From Bacteroidota bacterium (lineage in GTDB: Bacteria; Bacteroidota; Bacteroidia; Flavobacteriales; Weeksellaceae): DNA of 64,000 nucleotides. Made by a program: the position numbers and the translations under genes. The notes beneath the pieces were generated by a model. The model searched no databases, had not been told where the DNA came from, and saw only the letters and a list, made by a program, of their open reading frames with translations. The DNA is taken from NCBI GenBank assembly GCA_023422635.1, contig JAFAGO010000029.1, positions 62,001 to 126,000 of the forward strand. Reading direction: 5' to 3'. How positions within the stretch are numbered: position 1 is the first letter of the stretch; each line of letters opens with the position of its first letter. This document shows, one piece after another, positions 26,276 to 34,298 of the stretch.

Positions 26276-27199
26276 ATGTTTCTCACTCTCGAAAATACAA
26301 CAATTGGCTATCATTCTCCATTAATTCAATCGGCGAATACAACGCTTGATTTGGGCGAAGTTTGCCTGCTGATCGGCAATAACGGTACAGGAAAAACTAC
26401 GTTGATTAAGACGATTCTCAATCAAATGAAAGCATTAAATGGTGAAATTTTAATCAATGGAATTAACGTTGAAAAGCAATCCACTAAGGAAATAGCGCAA
26501 CAAATCGCAGTCGTATTTTCAAAGGCGGTTGTTCCCAATAATTATACCACAAGTGATTTAATTTCGTTGGGAAAATATATTCATTATCCCTACTATTTCG
26601 AATTGAGTGAAAATGATAAAATTGAAGTTGAAAACACAATTAAATCTCTTCATCTTTCACAATATAAAAATATTCCATTGGGAAAATTATCCGATGGCAA
26701 TCTTCAAAAAGCGTTTATTGGTCGCGCTTTAACACAAAATTCTCCTTTCATCATTCTCGATGAACCTACCACACATTTGGATGAAGAAAATAAAATTTCA
26801 ATTTTGCAACTTCTGAGAGATCTTGCCCAAAAACACAAAAAGCTTATTTTGTTTTCTTCTCATGATTGGCGTTTGGCAAAGGATTTTGCAGATAAAATTT
26901 GGTACATCAAAGACCAATCCTTGTACTCCGGAATTGCGGAAGATATCATTTCAGAACATGCAGAATTAATGCATCCTGCCTTCAATCTCCACACTTCTTC
27001 TTTCATCGCACCTCATATTGAAGCTCCTTTTTTTCAAAAAGAAATGCTGTTTTCTTTCCTTAAAAAATTTCAAAAAAATGATTGGTCGCAATTCGAATTT
27101 CACTTTGAAGGAGATTTTTGGAGAATAAAAAAGGATGATATTTATCATCAATTCAAGAATTTTTCTCAAATCTCAGAATTCTTTAAAAACTACCATTAA
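26276..27199 (+). CDS. Iron-type ABC transporter ATP-binding protein
   Basis: The 307-residue ATPase has Walker A GNNGTGKTTL (34-43), a Q-loop region, a degenerate signature LSDGNLQKAFIGRAL (normally LSGGQ; about 141-155), Walker B FIILDEPTTHLD (about 160-171) and the switch His in SSHDWR. About 80 residues after the usual end (from HPAFNL, ~225) form an unusual C-terminal extension rich in Phe and Lys, with no match that I know. It partners with the FecCD permease immediately upstream. Confidence 0.92.
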   Translation: MFLTLENTTIGYHSPLIQSANTTLDLGEVCLLIGNNGTGKTTLIKTILNQMKALNGEILINGINVEKQSTKEIAQQIAVVFSKAVVPNNYTTSDLISLGKYIHYPYYFELSENDKIEVENTIKSLHLSQYKNIPLGKLSDGNLQKAFIGRALTQNSPFIILDEPTTHLDEENKISILQLLRDLAQKHKKLILFSSHDWRLAKDFADKIWYIKDQSLYSGIAEDIISEHAELMHPAFNLHTSSFIAPHIEAPFFQKEMLFSFLKKFQKNDWSQFEFHFEGDFWRIKKDDIYHQFKNFSQISEFFKNYH

Positions 27200-27312
27200 C
27201 ACTGGTTTTGTCTCTCTTTAAATTTGAAAAAACCACATATTTATTATGCTAAACATAAAATTTAAAATACTGATTAACAATATTTTAACATATTGATACA
27301 AAGTGAAAGTAC

Positions 27313-27339
27313 TATGCATGCATAATATTATTATATTTG
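27313..27339 (+). promoter_or_regulatory. marR promoter with overlapping palindromic operator
   Basis: The -7 box TATATTTG lies at 27332-27339. Seven bases upstream, in the spacer between -33 and -7, is a perfect 12-bp palindrome TATGCATGCATA (27313-27324). A MarR dimer bound there would block the promoter, so this is the natural operator candidate for autoregulation of the marR-fad operon. No good -33 TTTG is seen, as often in regulated promoters. Confidence 0.55.
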
Positions 27340-27376
27340 GAAAGATCACCTCTACAAAGGTAAAATCAGAAGACAG

Positions 27377-27832
27377 ATGAAAGAAAAAGTAGAAAACATT
27401 GACTTAATTTTAAAACAAACGTGGATTGCTGTACAAAAAATGTATTCCGAAATGGCGCAGGAATACGATTCAACAGCAGTTCAAGCACTTACGCTTCTTA
27501 AAATTGATCCGAAAGATGGAACGCGAAGTACCAATCTCGGACCTAAAATGGCCATCGAACCTACTTCACTCACCAGAATCATCAAACTTTTAGAAGATAA
27601 CGGCTATATCTATAAAGAAAAAACGGACGCCGACAAGCGTGAAGTGATTATTAAACTTACCGAAAAAGGAGAAACCTATCGAAACATCTCAAAAGATATT
27701 GTTGTCAACTTCAATAAAAAAGTGATGGAAAGAATTTCGCTTGAACGACTTGAAATTTTCAAAGATGTGATGGGAGAAATCATGAAAATATCGAATGAGC
27801 TAAATACCAAAAAAATCAACAAGAATAAATAA
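27377..27832 (+). CDS. MarR-family transcriptional regulator of the fatty-acid operon
   Basis: The 151-residue protein is a winged helix-turn-helix MarR member. It has an N-terminal dimerisation helix, a recognition region GPKMAIEPTSLTRIIKLLEDNGYI (in parts: IEPTSLTRIIKLLEDNG) and the wing KEKTDADKREVIIKLTEKG (DADKREVIIKLTEKG). The C-terminal helices complete the dimer interface. It is 19 bp upstream of the beta-oxidation genes and in the same direction, so it very likely represses them in response to an acyl-CoA or fatty acid. The ligand is inferred only from context. Confidence 0.92.
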   Translation: MKEKVENIDLILKQTWIAVQKMYSEMAQEYDSTAVQALTLLKIDPKDGTRSTNLGPKMAIEPTSLTRIIKLLEDNGYIYKEKTDADKREVIIKLTEKGETYRNISKDIVVNFNKKVMERISLERLEIFKDVMGEIMKISNELNTKKINKNK

Positions 27833-27851
27833 TAATTTACAAACCCTTATA

Positions 27852-30257
27852 ATGAAAAGAAGAATCAAACACGTAACCGTTCTAGGTTCCGGAATTATGG
27901 GAAGCGGGATTGCAGCACACTTTGCCAATATTGGTGTAGAAGTTTTGCTACTCGATATCGTTCCTTTTGAACTCTCGGAAGCCGAACAGAAAAAAGGTTT
28001 GACTTTGCAAGACAAAGCCGTGCGAAACAGAATTGCACAAGAAAACTTTGTAAAGCTCCAAAAAGCAAGTCCTGCCCTGCTCTATTCTTCGAAATTTGCT
28101 AACAGAATTAAAGTAGGAAATTTCGATGACGATTTGAAGAAAATTAAAGATACCGATTGGATTATTGAAGTAGTCGTAGAAAGACTGGACATCAAAAAAT
28201 CGGTGTATGAAAAAATCGAACAATTCCGTAAACCAGGAACTTTGGTTTCCTCCAACACTTCGGGAATTCCAATTCATTTTTTAACCGAAGGAAGAAGCGA
28301 CGATTTCAAAAAGTATTTCTCAGGAACCCACTTTTTTAATCCCGTTCGCTATTTACCTCTGTTAGAAATCATTCCAACTCCGGATACCGATCCAGAAATC
28401 GTGGATTTTTATATGAGCTACGGTGCGAAATTCTTAGGAAAAACAACCGTTCTCGCAAAAGATACACCTGCCTTTATCGCCAATAGAATTGGTGTTTTCG
28501 GAATTATGAATATCTTCCACACCATTCAGAAATTAGGACTAAATATTTCTGATGTTGATAAATTGACGGGCCCTGTAATCGGTCGTCCGAAATCTGCAAC
28601 TTTCAGAACAGCAGATGTGGTGGGATTGGATACGCTTGTGCATGTGGCCAATGGCGTTCGCGAAAGTGGTGCCGAACAAGATTTGTTTAAAGATCAGTTC
28701 GCAATGCCAAGCTATATCGACTTTTTGATGAACAACAAATGGCTCGGTTCAAAATCCGGACAAGGTTTCTTTAAAAAAGTAAAAGGCAACGACGGAAAAT
28801 CTGAAATCCTGCGATTAAATCTCGACACTTTAGAATATGAACCGCAAGGGAAAGTAGGATTCCCAACATTGGAACTTACGAAAAACATCGATAAACCGAT
28901 TGACCGTTTCAAAGTTTTAATTGGCGGAAAAGATAAAGCTGGAGAATTTTATCGTTTGTCTCTCGGTGCAATGTTCGCGTATGTATCGCATAAAGTTCCT
29001 GAGATTTCAGAAGATTTATATAAAATCGATGATGCCATGAAAGCCGGATTCGGCTGGGAAAACGGACCGTTTCAAATTTGGGATGCCGTAGGCGTTCAAA
29101 AAGGAATCGAGCTAGCGAAAGATGCTGGTTACGAGGTTTCCGATTGGGCAAAACAAATGGCAGAAAAAGGAGAAACATTCTACAAAGTAAACGAAGAAGG
29201 ACAATCTACGTTCTACGATAAAAACAGCGGAAATTACGATTTTATTCCAGGACGCGATGCGTTTATTATCCTCGACAATATCAGAAAAAACAAAACGCTT
29301 TGGAGCAATTCCGGTGCAGCGATTGAAGATCTGGGCGATGGCATCATTAACTTCGAAATTCGTTCCAAAATGAATTCACTTGGTGGTGAAGTTCTGGACG
29401 GATTAAATCGAGCCATTGATCTTGCCGAAAAAGAATACGACGGTTTAGTCATTGGAAATCAAGGAACTAACTTCTCTGTTGGAGCCAACCTTGCGATGAT
29501 CCTCATGATGGCTGTTGATCAGGATTGGGATGATTTGAATATGGCAATCGCCTATTTCCAAAACTCTATGATGCGCGTTCGCTACTCCTCTGTTCCTGTG
29601 GTAGTTGCCCCACATGCCATGACGTTGGGTGGTGGCTGCGAAATGACGATGCACGCCGACCGAGTGGTTGCCGCTGCCGAAACGTATATCGGTTTAGTAG
29701 AGCTGGGTGTTGGGGTAATTCCTGGCGGTGGCGGAACAAAAGAATTTACGCTCAGAACGTGTAAAGATTTTGTAAAAGATGACGTAAAAACCAACCGACT
29801 TCGCGACGCGTTTATGAACATCGCTATGGCGAAAGTTGCAACTTCTGCGTACGAAGCTTTCGATATGGGAATTTTGGAACACGGTAAAGATATCGTAGTG
29901 GTAAACAAAGACCGACAAATTGCAGAAGCCAAAAAAGTAGCAAAATTAATGGCAGAGCAAGGTTACACGCAACCTATCGAACAACAAGTAACCGTTTTAG
30001 GTAAAGACGCTCTGGGAATGTTCCTCGTGGGAACCGACCAAATGCTCGCCGGTGGTTACATCTCCGAGTACGACAAAAAAATTGCCGATAAACTCGCCAA
30101 CGTAATGGTGGGCGGAAATCTTTCCGAACCGACTGCCGTTTCCGAACGTTATTTATTGAATCTTGAAAGAGAAACCTTCCTTTCCCTCTGTGGAGAACGA
30201 AAAACTTTAGAAAGAATTCAATATATGTTACAGAAAGGTAAACCATTGCGTAATTAG
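27852..30257 (+). CDS. 3-hydroxyacyl-CoA dehydrogenase / enoyl-CoA hydratase, FadN-type
   Basis: The 801-residue bifunctional beta-oxidation enzyme has the dehydrogenase first: the NAD fold VLGSGIMGSGIAAHFANIG (10-28), catalytic GTHFFNPV (about 158) and a C-terminal dehydrogenase domain to about 430. The crotonase domain follows (about 480-700), with oxyanion loop NFSVGANLAM, GGGCEMTMHAD and GLVELGVGVIPGGGGT holding the two Glu residues. This order is the reverse of E. coli FadB and like Bacillus FadN. It hydrates enoyl-CoA and oxidises the 3-hydroxy product. The operon continues with thiolase and acyl-CoA dehydrogenase. Confidence 0.95.
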   Translation: MKRRIKHVTVLGSGIMGSGIAAHFANIGVEVLLLDIVPFELSEAEQKKGLTLQDKAVRNRIAQENFVKLQKASPALLYSSKFANRIKVGNFDDDLKKIKDTDWIIEVVVERLDIKKSVYEKIEQFRKPGTLVSSNTSGIPIHFLTEGRSDDFKKYFSGTHFFNPVRYLPLLEIIPTPDTDPEIVDFYMSYGAKFLGKTTVLAKDTPAFIANRIGVFGIMNIFHTIQKLGLNISDVDKLTGPVIGRPKSATFRTADVVGLDTLVHVANGVRESGAEQDLFKDQFAMPSYIDFLMNNKWLGSKSGQGFFKKVKGNDGKSEILRLNLDTLEYEPQGKVGFPTLELTKNIDKPIDRFKVLIGGKDKAGEFYRLSLGAMFAYVSHKVPEISEDLYKIDDAMKAGFGWENGPFQIWDAVGVQKGIELAKDAGYEVSDWAKQMAEKGETFYKVNEEGQSTFYDKNSGNYDFIPGRDAFIILDNIRKNKTLWSNSGAAIEDLGDGIINFEIRSKMNSLGGEVLDGLNRAIDLAEKEYDGLVIGNQGTNFSVGANLAMILMMAVDQDWDDLNMAIAYFQNSMMRVRYSSVPVVVAPHAMTLGGGCEMTMHADRVVAAAETYIGLVELGVGVIPGGGGTKEFTLRTCKDFVKDDVKTNRLRDAFMNIAMAKVATSAYEAFDMGILEHGKDIVVVNKDRQIAEAKKVAKLMAEQGYTQPIEQQVTVLGKDALGMFLVGTDQMLAGGYISEYDKKIADKLANVMVGGNLSEPTAVSERYLLNLERETFLSLCGERKTLERIQYMLQKGKPLRN

Positions 30258-30282
30258 AAGTTAGAAGTTAGATATTAGAATT
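30255..30282 (+). repeat. Heptamer tandem repeat, left block (TAGAAGT type)
   Basis: Four consecutive 7-bp units: TAGAAGT (30255), TAGAAGT (30262), TAGATAT (30269) and TAGAATT (30276). They begin at the fadN-type stop codon and end 3 bp before the next ATG. The block at 30656-30683 repeats the pattern in inverted orientation. Confidence 0.8.
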
Positions 30283-30285
30283 CAG

Positions 30286-30648
30286 ATGAAAGCGCACAGA
30301 TTACAAGATTTAATGATTTGGAAGAAGTCCATGACATTGGTAAAAGAAATTTATCTTATCACCGAAAAATTGCCTTCTCAAGAAAAATTTGGTCTTATCC
30401 CGCAATTGAGAAGATGCGCCATTTCCATCCCTTCTAATATCGCGGAAGGTGCCGGTAGAAATAATTCAAAAGAATTTTATCAATTTTTAGGAATTGCTTC
30501 TGGCTCTACATACGAGCTGGAAACGCAATTATTACTTTTAGTTGAATTACAATTTATTGAAGAACAAAACATCACACCTTTATTAAATGATCTAACTGAA
30601 ATTCAGAAAATGATTTACAAATTTAAAACCAATTTAATTAACGGTTAG
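30286..30648 (+). CDS. Four-helix-bundle protein (23S rRNA intervening-sequence protein family)
   Basis: This 120-residue all-helical protein matches the S23/IVP four-helix-bundle family. It has the opening RLQDLMIWKKSM, then PLLRRCAISIPSNIAEGAGR-type core (here QLRRCAISIPSNIAEGAGRN) and FLGIASGSTYELETQL. Homologues sit either inside 23S rRNA intervening sequences or as stand-alone genes; the function is unknown. Here it stands inside a fatty-acid operon, unrelated in role, bracketed by inverted heptamer repeats. It probably arrived as a cassette. It is co-oriented and would be co-transcribed. Confidence 0.9.
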   Translation: MKAHRLQDLMIWKKSMTLVKEIYLITEKLPSQEKFGLIPQLRRCAISIPSNIAEGAGRNNSKEFYQFLGIASGSTYELETQLLLLVELQFIEEQNITPLLNDLTEIQKMIYKFKTNLING

Positions 30649-30655
30649 TTGTCTA

Positions 30656-30683
30656 ACTTCTAACCTCTAAATTCTAACTTCTA
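30656..30683 (-). repeat. Heptamer tandem repeat, right block (inverted TAGAAGT type)
   Basis: Read on the minus strand the block gives TAGAAGT, TAGAATT, TAGAGGT and TAGAAGT. Its outer 12 bp (30672-30683) are the exact inverse of 30255-30266, so the four-helix-bundle gene is framed by a perfect 12-bp inverted repeat. Confidence 0.8.
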
Positions 30684-30685
30684 AA

Positions 30686-31867
30686 ATGAAAACAGCATAT
30701 ATCATAAAAGGATATCGATCTGCGGTAGGAAAAGCACCGAAAGGATCACTCCGTTTTACCCGTCCTGATGAATTGGCGGCTACGGTCATCGCAAAACTAA
30801 TGGCAGATGTTCCACAGCTCGACAAAGATCGTGTGGACGATTTAATCGTTGGAAACGCAATGCCGGAAGCGGAACAAGGGCTTAATGTTGCGCGACTTAT
30901 CTCCTTAATGGGATTGAACACCGACAAAGTTCCGGGAGTTACCGTAAACCGTTACTGTGCTTCAGGTTCCGAAGCGATTGCTATTGCCACTGCAAAAATT
31001 CAGTCCGGAATGGCAGACTGTATTATTGCTGGAGGAGCAGAAAGTATGAGTTACATTCCGATGGGCGGTTACAAACCCGTTCCAGATCCTGCTTTTGCAA
31101 AATCTAATCCAGATTATTATTGGGGAATGGGTTACACGGCGGAAGCGGTGGCAAAAGACTACAACATCTCACGCGAAACACAAGATGAATTTGCTTTCCA
31201 TTCGCATCAAAAAGCTTTAAAAGCAATAGCAGAAGGAAAATTCATCGATCAGATTGTTCCAATGCCTGTGGAATATAATTTCGTAGATGAAAACCAAAAA
31301 CTCATCTCCAAAAAATTCGATTTTGCAATGGATGAAGGTCCAAGAAAAGATACTTCTTTAGAAGGATTAGCAAAGCTTCGTCCCGTATTTTCACAAAGCG
31401 GAAGCGTAACGGCAGGAAATTCTTCACAAATGAGCGATGGCGCAGCTTTCGTGATCGTAATGTCCGAAGAAATGGTAAAAGAACTCGGTTTACATCCAGA
31501 AGCAAGACTTGTTTCTTACGCCGTAGCCGGACTTGAACCGAGAATTATGGGAATGGGACCGGTGTACGCCATTCCAAAAGCATTAAAACAAGCAGGACTT
31601 TCTTTAAACGACATCGATTTGATTGAATTAAACGAGGCTTTCGCTTCCCAATCTGTAGCCGTAATGAATGAACTGAACATCAATCCAGAAATTACCAATG
31701 TAAACGGAGGAGCCATTGCACTTGGACATCCGCTGGGATGTACAGGAACCAAACTTGCCGTTCAATTATTTGACGAGATGAAACGTAGAGAAGGCAGCAA
31801 ATACGGAATGGTAACCATGTGCGTTGGGACTGGGCAAGGTGCAGCAGCAATTTATGAGAAGTTATAA
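30686..31867 (+). CDS. fadA: Acetyl-CoA acyltransferase (thiolase)
   Basis: The 393-residue thiolase performs the last step of beta-oxidation. The nucleophilic Cys lies in VNRYCASGSEAI (about residue 91). Further motifs are NEAFASQ (about 317), GGAIALGHPLGCTG (about 345, active-site His) and CVGTGQGAA (about 381, second catalytic Cys). Length and motifs match degradative thiolases. It lies between the hydratase/dehydrogenase and acyl-CoA dehydrogenase genes, separated from its neighbours by the repeat-bearing spacers. Confidence 0.95.
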   Translation: MKTAYIIKGYRSAVGKAPKGSLRFTRPDELAATVIAKLMADVPQLDKDRVDDLIVGNAMPEAEQGLNVARLISLMGLNTDKVPGVTVNRYCASGSEAIAIATAKIQSGMADCIIAGGAESMSYIPMGGYKPVPDPAFAKSNPDYYWGMGYTAEAVAKDYNISRETQDEFAFHSHQKALKAIAEGKFIDQIVPMPVEYNFVDENQKLISKKFDFAMDEGPRKDTSLEGLAKLRPVFSQSGSVTAGNSSQMSDGAAFVIVMSEEMVKELGLHPEARLVSYAVAGLEPRIMGMGPVYAIPKALKQAGLSLNDIDLIELNEAFASQSVAVMNELNINPEITNVNGGAIALGHPLGCTGTKLAVQLFDEMKRREGSKYGMVTMCVGTGQGAAAIYEKL

Positions 31868-31950
31868 ATGTAAAATGTACTAAGTACAAAGTATTTTAAA
31901 GATAAAAAATAATAAAAACCCTAGTACATTGTACGTTGAACATTGTACAT
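31868..31950. repeat. Inverted pair of heptamer tandem repeats (ATGTACA type)
   Basis: Directly after the thiolase stop come four 7-bp units: ATGTAAA, ATGTACT, AAGTACA and AAGTATT (31868-31895). After a 27-nt AT-rich loop, 31923-31950 read on the minus strand gives ATGTACA, ATGTTCA, ACGTACA and ATGTACT. The arms match at 22 of 28 positions, so the transcript can form a long imperfect hairpin between fadA and the acyl-CoA dehydrogenase gene. Confidence 0.8.
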
Positions 31951-31962
31951 AAAAAAATAAAA

Positions 31963-33756
31963 ATGAGCAATAACACCACACAATCACTAACTGGCGGCGA
32001 GTTCCTAATTAAGGAAATCCCAGCAAACGAAATCTTCACACTGGAAGAACTTTCAGAAGAACAAAAAATGTTAAGAGATTCTGCAAAAGAATTTATCGAT
32101 AGAGAAGTCATTCCAAATCGCGAAAGATTTGAACATAAAGACTATGCTTTCACAGAAGAATGCATGAAAAAACTCGGCGAAATGGGAATGCTCGGCATCA
32201 CCGTTCCCGAACAATATGGCGGAATGGGAATGGGATTTGTGAGCACAATGCTGGCTTGCGATTACCTTTCCGGAGCAACAGGATCGTTAGCCACTGCTTT
32301 TGGAGCGCATACAGGAATTGGAACGCTTCCTACCCTTTTGTACGGTTCCGAAGAATTGAAAAACAAATATCTTCCTGATTTGGCTGCGGGATTAAAATTC
32401 GGAGCATATTGCTTAACTGAACCAGATGCTGGCTCGGATGCGAATTCAGGTAAAACAAAAGCCCGACTTTCGGATGATGGAAAACATTACATCATCAACG
32501 GACAGAAAATGTGGATTTCCAACGCAGGATTTGCCGATACTTTCACGCTTTTTGCCAAAATTGATGACGACAAAAACATCACGGGTTTTGTAATCAACAG
32601 AAGTGAATTGGAAGATCCGAATTCATTAACGCTTGGCGAAGAGGAACACAAATTGGGAATTAGAGCATCTTCAACAAGACAAGTATTTTTTAACGACATG
32701 AAAGTGCCTGTGGAAAATATGTTGGGCGAAAGAAACAACGGATTCAAAATCGCGTTAAATGCACTAAATGTTGGACGAATTAAGTTGGCAGCAGCTTGTT
32801 TGGATGCACAAAGAAGAATTCTTAACCACTCCATTTCGTACGCGAATGAGAGAAAACAATTCAATGTTGCCATCTCCACTTTCGGAGCGATTCGTAAAAA
32901 AATCGCAGAAATGGCGACAGGAACTTTTGTTTCTGAAGCAGGTTCTTATCGCGCTGCCAAAGACATTCAAGATAAAATTGATGAATTGGTTTCAGGCGGA
33001 ATGAACCATCAGGAAGCTGAATTGAAAGGAGTTGAAGAATTCGCAGTGGAATGTTCTATTTTGAAAGTTTTCGTTTCTGATTTGGCACAAAATACGGCCG
33101 ATGAAGGCATCCAGATTTATGGCGGAATGGGATTCTCTGAAGATACACCGATGGAAGCTGCTTGGAGAGATTCAAGAATTTCCAGAATTTACGAAGGTAC
33201 GAATGAAATCAACCGTCTTTTGGCGGTGGGAATGCTGATTAAACGCGCCATGAAAGGACAACTTGATCTTCTTTCTCCTGCGATGGCGATTTCGAAAGAA
33301 TTGATGGGAATTCCATCCTTTGACGTTCCAGATTTCTCTGAATATATGAGTGAAGAAAAAGCGATCATCAAAAATCTGAAAAAAGTATTCTTGATGGTTT
33401 CTGGAGCCGCGCTTCAAAAATTCATGATGGAAATTGAAAAACAACAACATTTATTGTTGAACGCTTCTGAAATTCTGAATCAAATTTACATGGCGGAATC
33501 TGCAATTTTAAGAGCAGAAAAACATTTTGCTCCGGATTCCGTGGAAGCTGCAATGGCACAACTGAACTTGTACAAAGCCGTAGAAAAAATAATTACTGCT
33601 GCTAAAGAAGGAATAGTTTCTTTTGCAGATGGCGACGAACAAAGAATGATGCTTTCCGGACTGAGAAGATTCACGAAATATCAGGCAAATACGCCAAATG
33701 TGGTCGCTTTAACCGAAAAAATTGCAGCACATTTTATTGAAAAAGGATCGTATTAG
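31963..33756 (+). CDS. Acyl-CoA dehydrogenase, long C-terminal form
   Basis: The 597-residue flavoenzyme catalyses the first beta-oxidation step. Motifs include YCLTEPDAGSDANS (about 145-158), WISNAGFADTFTLFAK and the C-terminal catalytic-base region RIYEGTNEINRLL. An extra helical domain of about 170 residues after the core resembles the VLCAD/ACAD9 type, which can be membrane-associated. The open frame extends to a TTG at 31936 inside the repeat hairpin; ATG 31963 (MSNNTTQ), preceded by an A-rich leader, is the likely start. A strong terminator follows. Confidence 0.94.
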   Translation: MSNNTTQSLTGGEFLIKEIPANEIFTLEELSEEQKMLRDSAKEFIDREVIPNRERFEHKDYAFTEECMKKLGEMGMLGITVPEQYGGMGMGFVSTMLACDYLSGATGSLATAFGAHTGIGTLPTLLYGSEELKNKYLPDLAAGLKFGAYCLTEPDAGSDANSGKTKARLSDDGKHYIINGQKMWISNAGFADTFTLFAKIDDDKNITGFVINRSELEDPNSLTLGEEEHKLGIRASSTRQVFFNDMKVPVENMLGERNNGFKIALNALNVGRIKLAAACLDAQRRILNHSISYANERKQFNVAISTFGAIRKKIAEMATGTFVSEAGSYRAAKDIQDKIDELVSGGMNHQEAELKGVEEFAVECSILKVFVSDLAQNTADEGIQIYGGMGFSEDTPMEAAWRDSRISRIYEGTNEINRLLAVGMLIKRAMKGQLDLLSPAMAISKELMGIPSFDVPDFSEYMSEEKAIIKNLKKVFLMVSGAALQKFMMEIEKQQHLLLNASEILNQIYMAESAILRAEKHFAPDSVEAAMAQLNLYKAVEKIITAAKEGIVSFADGDEQRMMLSGLRRFTKYQANTPNVVALTEKIAAHFIEKGSY

Positions 33757-33778
33757 GAACATTCTTAATTCCAATATT

Positions 33779-33814
33779 AACCTTTCTAAAGTTTTACTTT
33801 GGAAAGGTTTTTTT
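33779..33814 (+). terminator. Terminator of the beta-oxidation operon
   Basis: AACCTTTCTAAAGT (33779-33792) pairs with ACTTTGGAAAGGTT (33796-33809) through 14 bp (one T-G wobble), has a TTT loop, and is followed by a T-run to 33814. Confidence 0.92.
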
Positions 33815-33827
33815 GTTAGAACATCAG

Positions 33828-33835
33828 TATTTTTG
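33828..33835 (+). promoter_or_regulatory. -7 element of the HD hydrolase gene
   Basis: TATTTTTG, 13 nt before the ATG at 33849, matches TAnnTTTG; no -33 TTTG at the usual distance. Confidence 0.5.
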
Positions 33836-33848
33836 CAAAAAAAATTAA

Positions 33849-34298
33849 ATGATAACTTGTAAGGAATCTCTTTTAAATAAAGCCATTCTCATCGCACAAG
33901 ATGCGCATAAAAATCAAAAAGATAAATATGATGCGCCGTACATTGGGCATGTGATGCGGGTAATGAATTATGGGAAAACGATTGATGAAAAAATTGTTGG
34001 AGTTTTACACGATGTGGTGGAAGATTCCCCCAAATATTCAATAGAACGATTGCAACAAGAGGGCTTTCCTGAACATATTCTATTTGCAATTGAATGCCTC
34101 ACCAAAACATCAGCCGACGAAAACTATGGCGATTTTTTAGCAAGAACTGAGCAATCTGCGCTTGCCGTTTCTGTAAAATTAAATGATTTGCGAGACAATA
34201 TGGATCTTAGAAGAGTGAATCGGGAACTCACAAAAAAGGACATCAAACGCTTTAACAAATACCTAAAAGCGTATCATTATCTCATCAACAAATATTAG
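33849..34298 (+). CDS. Single-domain HD phosphohydrolase (MESH1/SpoT-hydrolase-like)
   Basis: The 149-residue protein is an isolated HD domain of the RelA/SpoT hydrolase type. It has AQDAHKNQKDKYDAPYIGHVMRV (metal His20 and His34; key parts AHKNQ and APYIGHV), VLHDVVEDS with His54-Asp55 and Glu58-Asp59, and VKLNDLRDNMD with the last metal-site Asp. It lacks a synthetase domain, as does metazoan MESH1, which hydrolyses ppGpp or NADPH. A small alarmone hydrolase role is therefore suggested but unproven. Its stop codon overlaps that of the convergent rluF by 2 bp (gene ends overlap by 4). Confidence 0.83.
   Translation: MITCKESLLNKAILIAQDAHKNQKDKYDAPYIGHVMRVMNYGKTIDEKIVGVLHDVVEDSPKYSIERLQQEGFPEHILFAIECLTKTSADENYGDFLARTEQSALAVSVKLNDLRDNMDLRRVNRELTKKDIKRFNKYLKAYHYLINKY

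Noticed and set aside
27203..27235. Terminator after the ABC ATPase
   Set aside because: A 7-bp stem TGGTTTT/AAAACCA exists but has a 19-nt loop and no U-tract; too weak to call.
31868..31950. CRISPR-like repeats
   Set aside because: Units are 7 bp, directly adjacent and inverted in two blocks; there are no spacers and no cas genes in the window.
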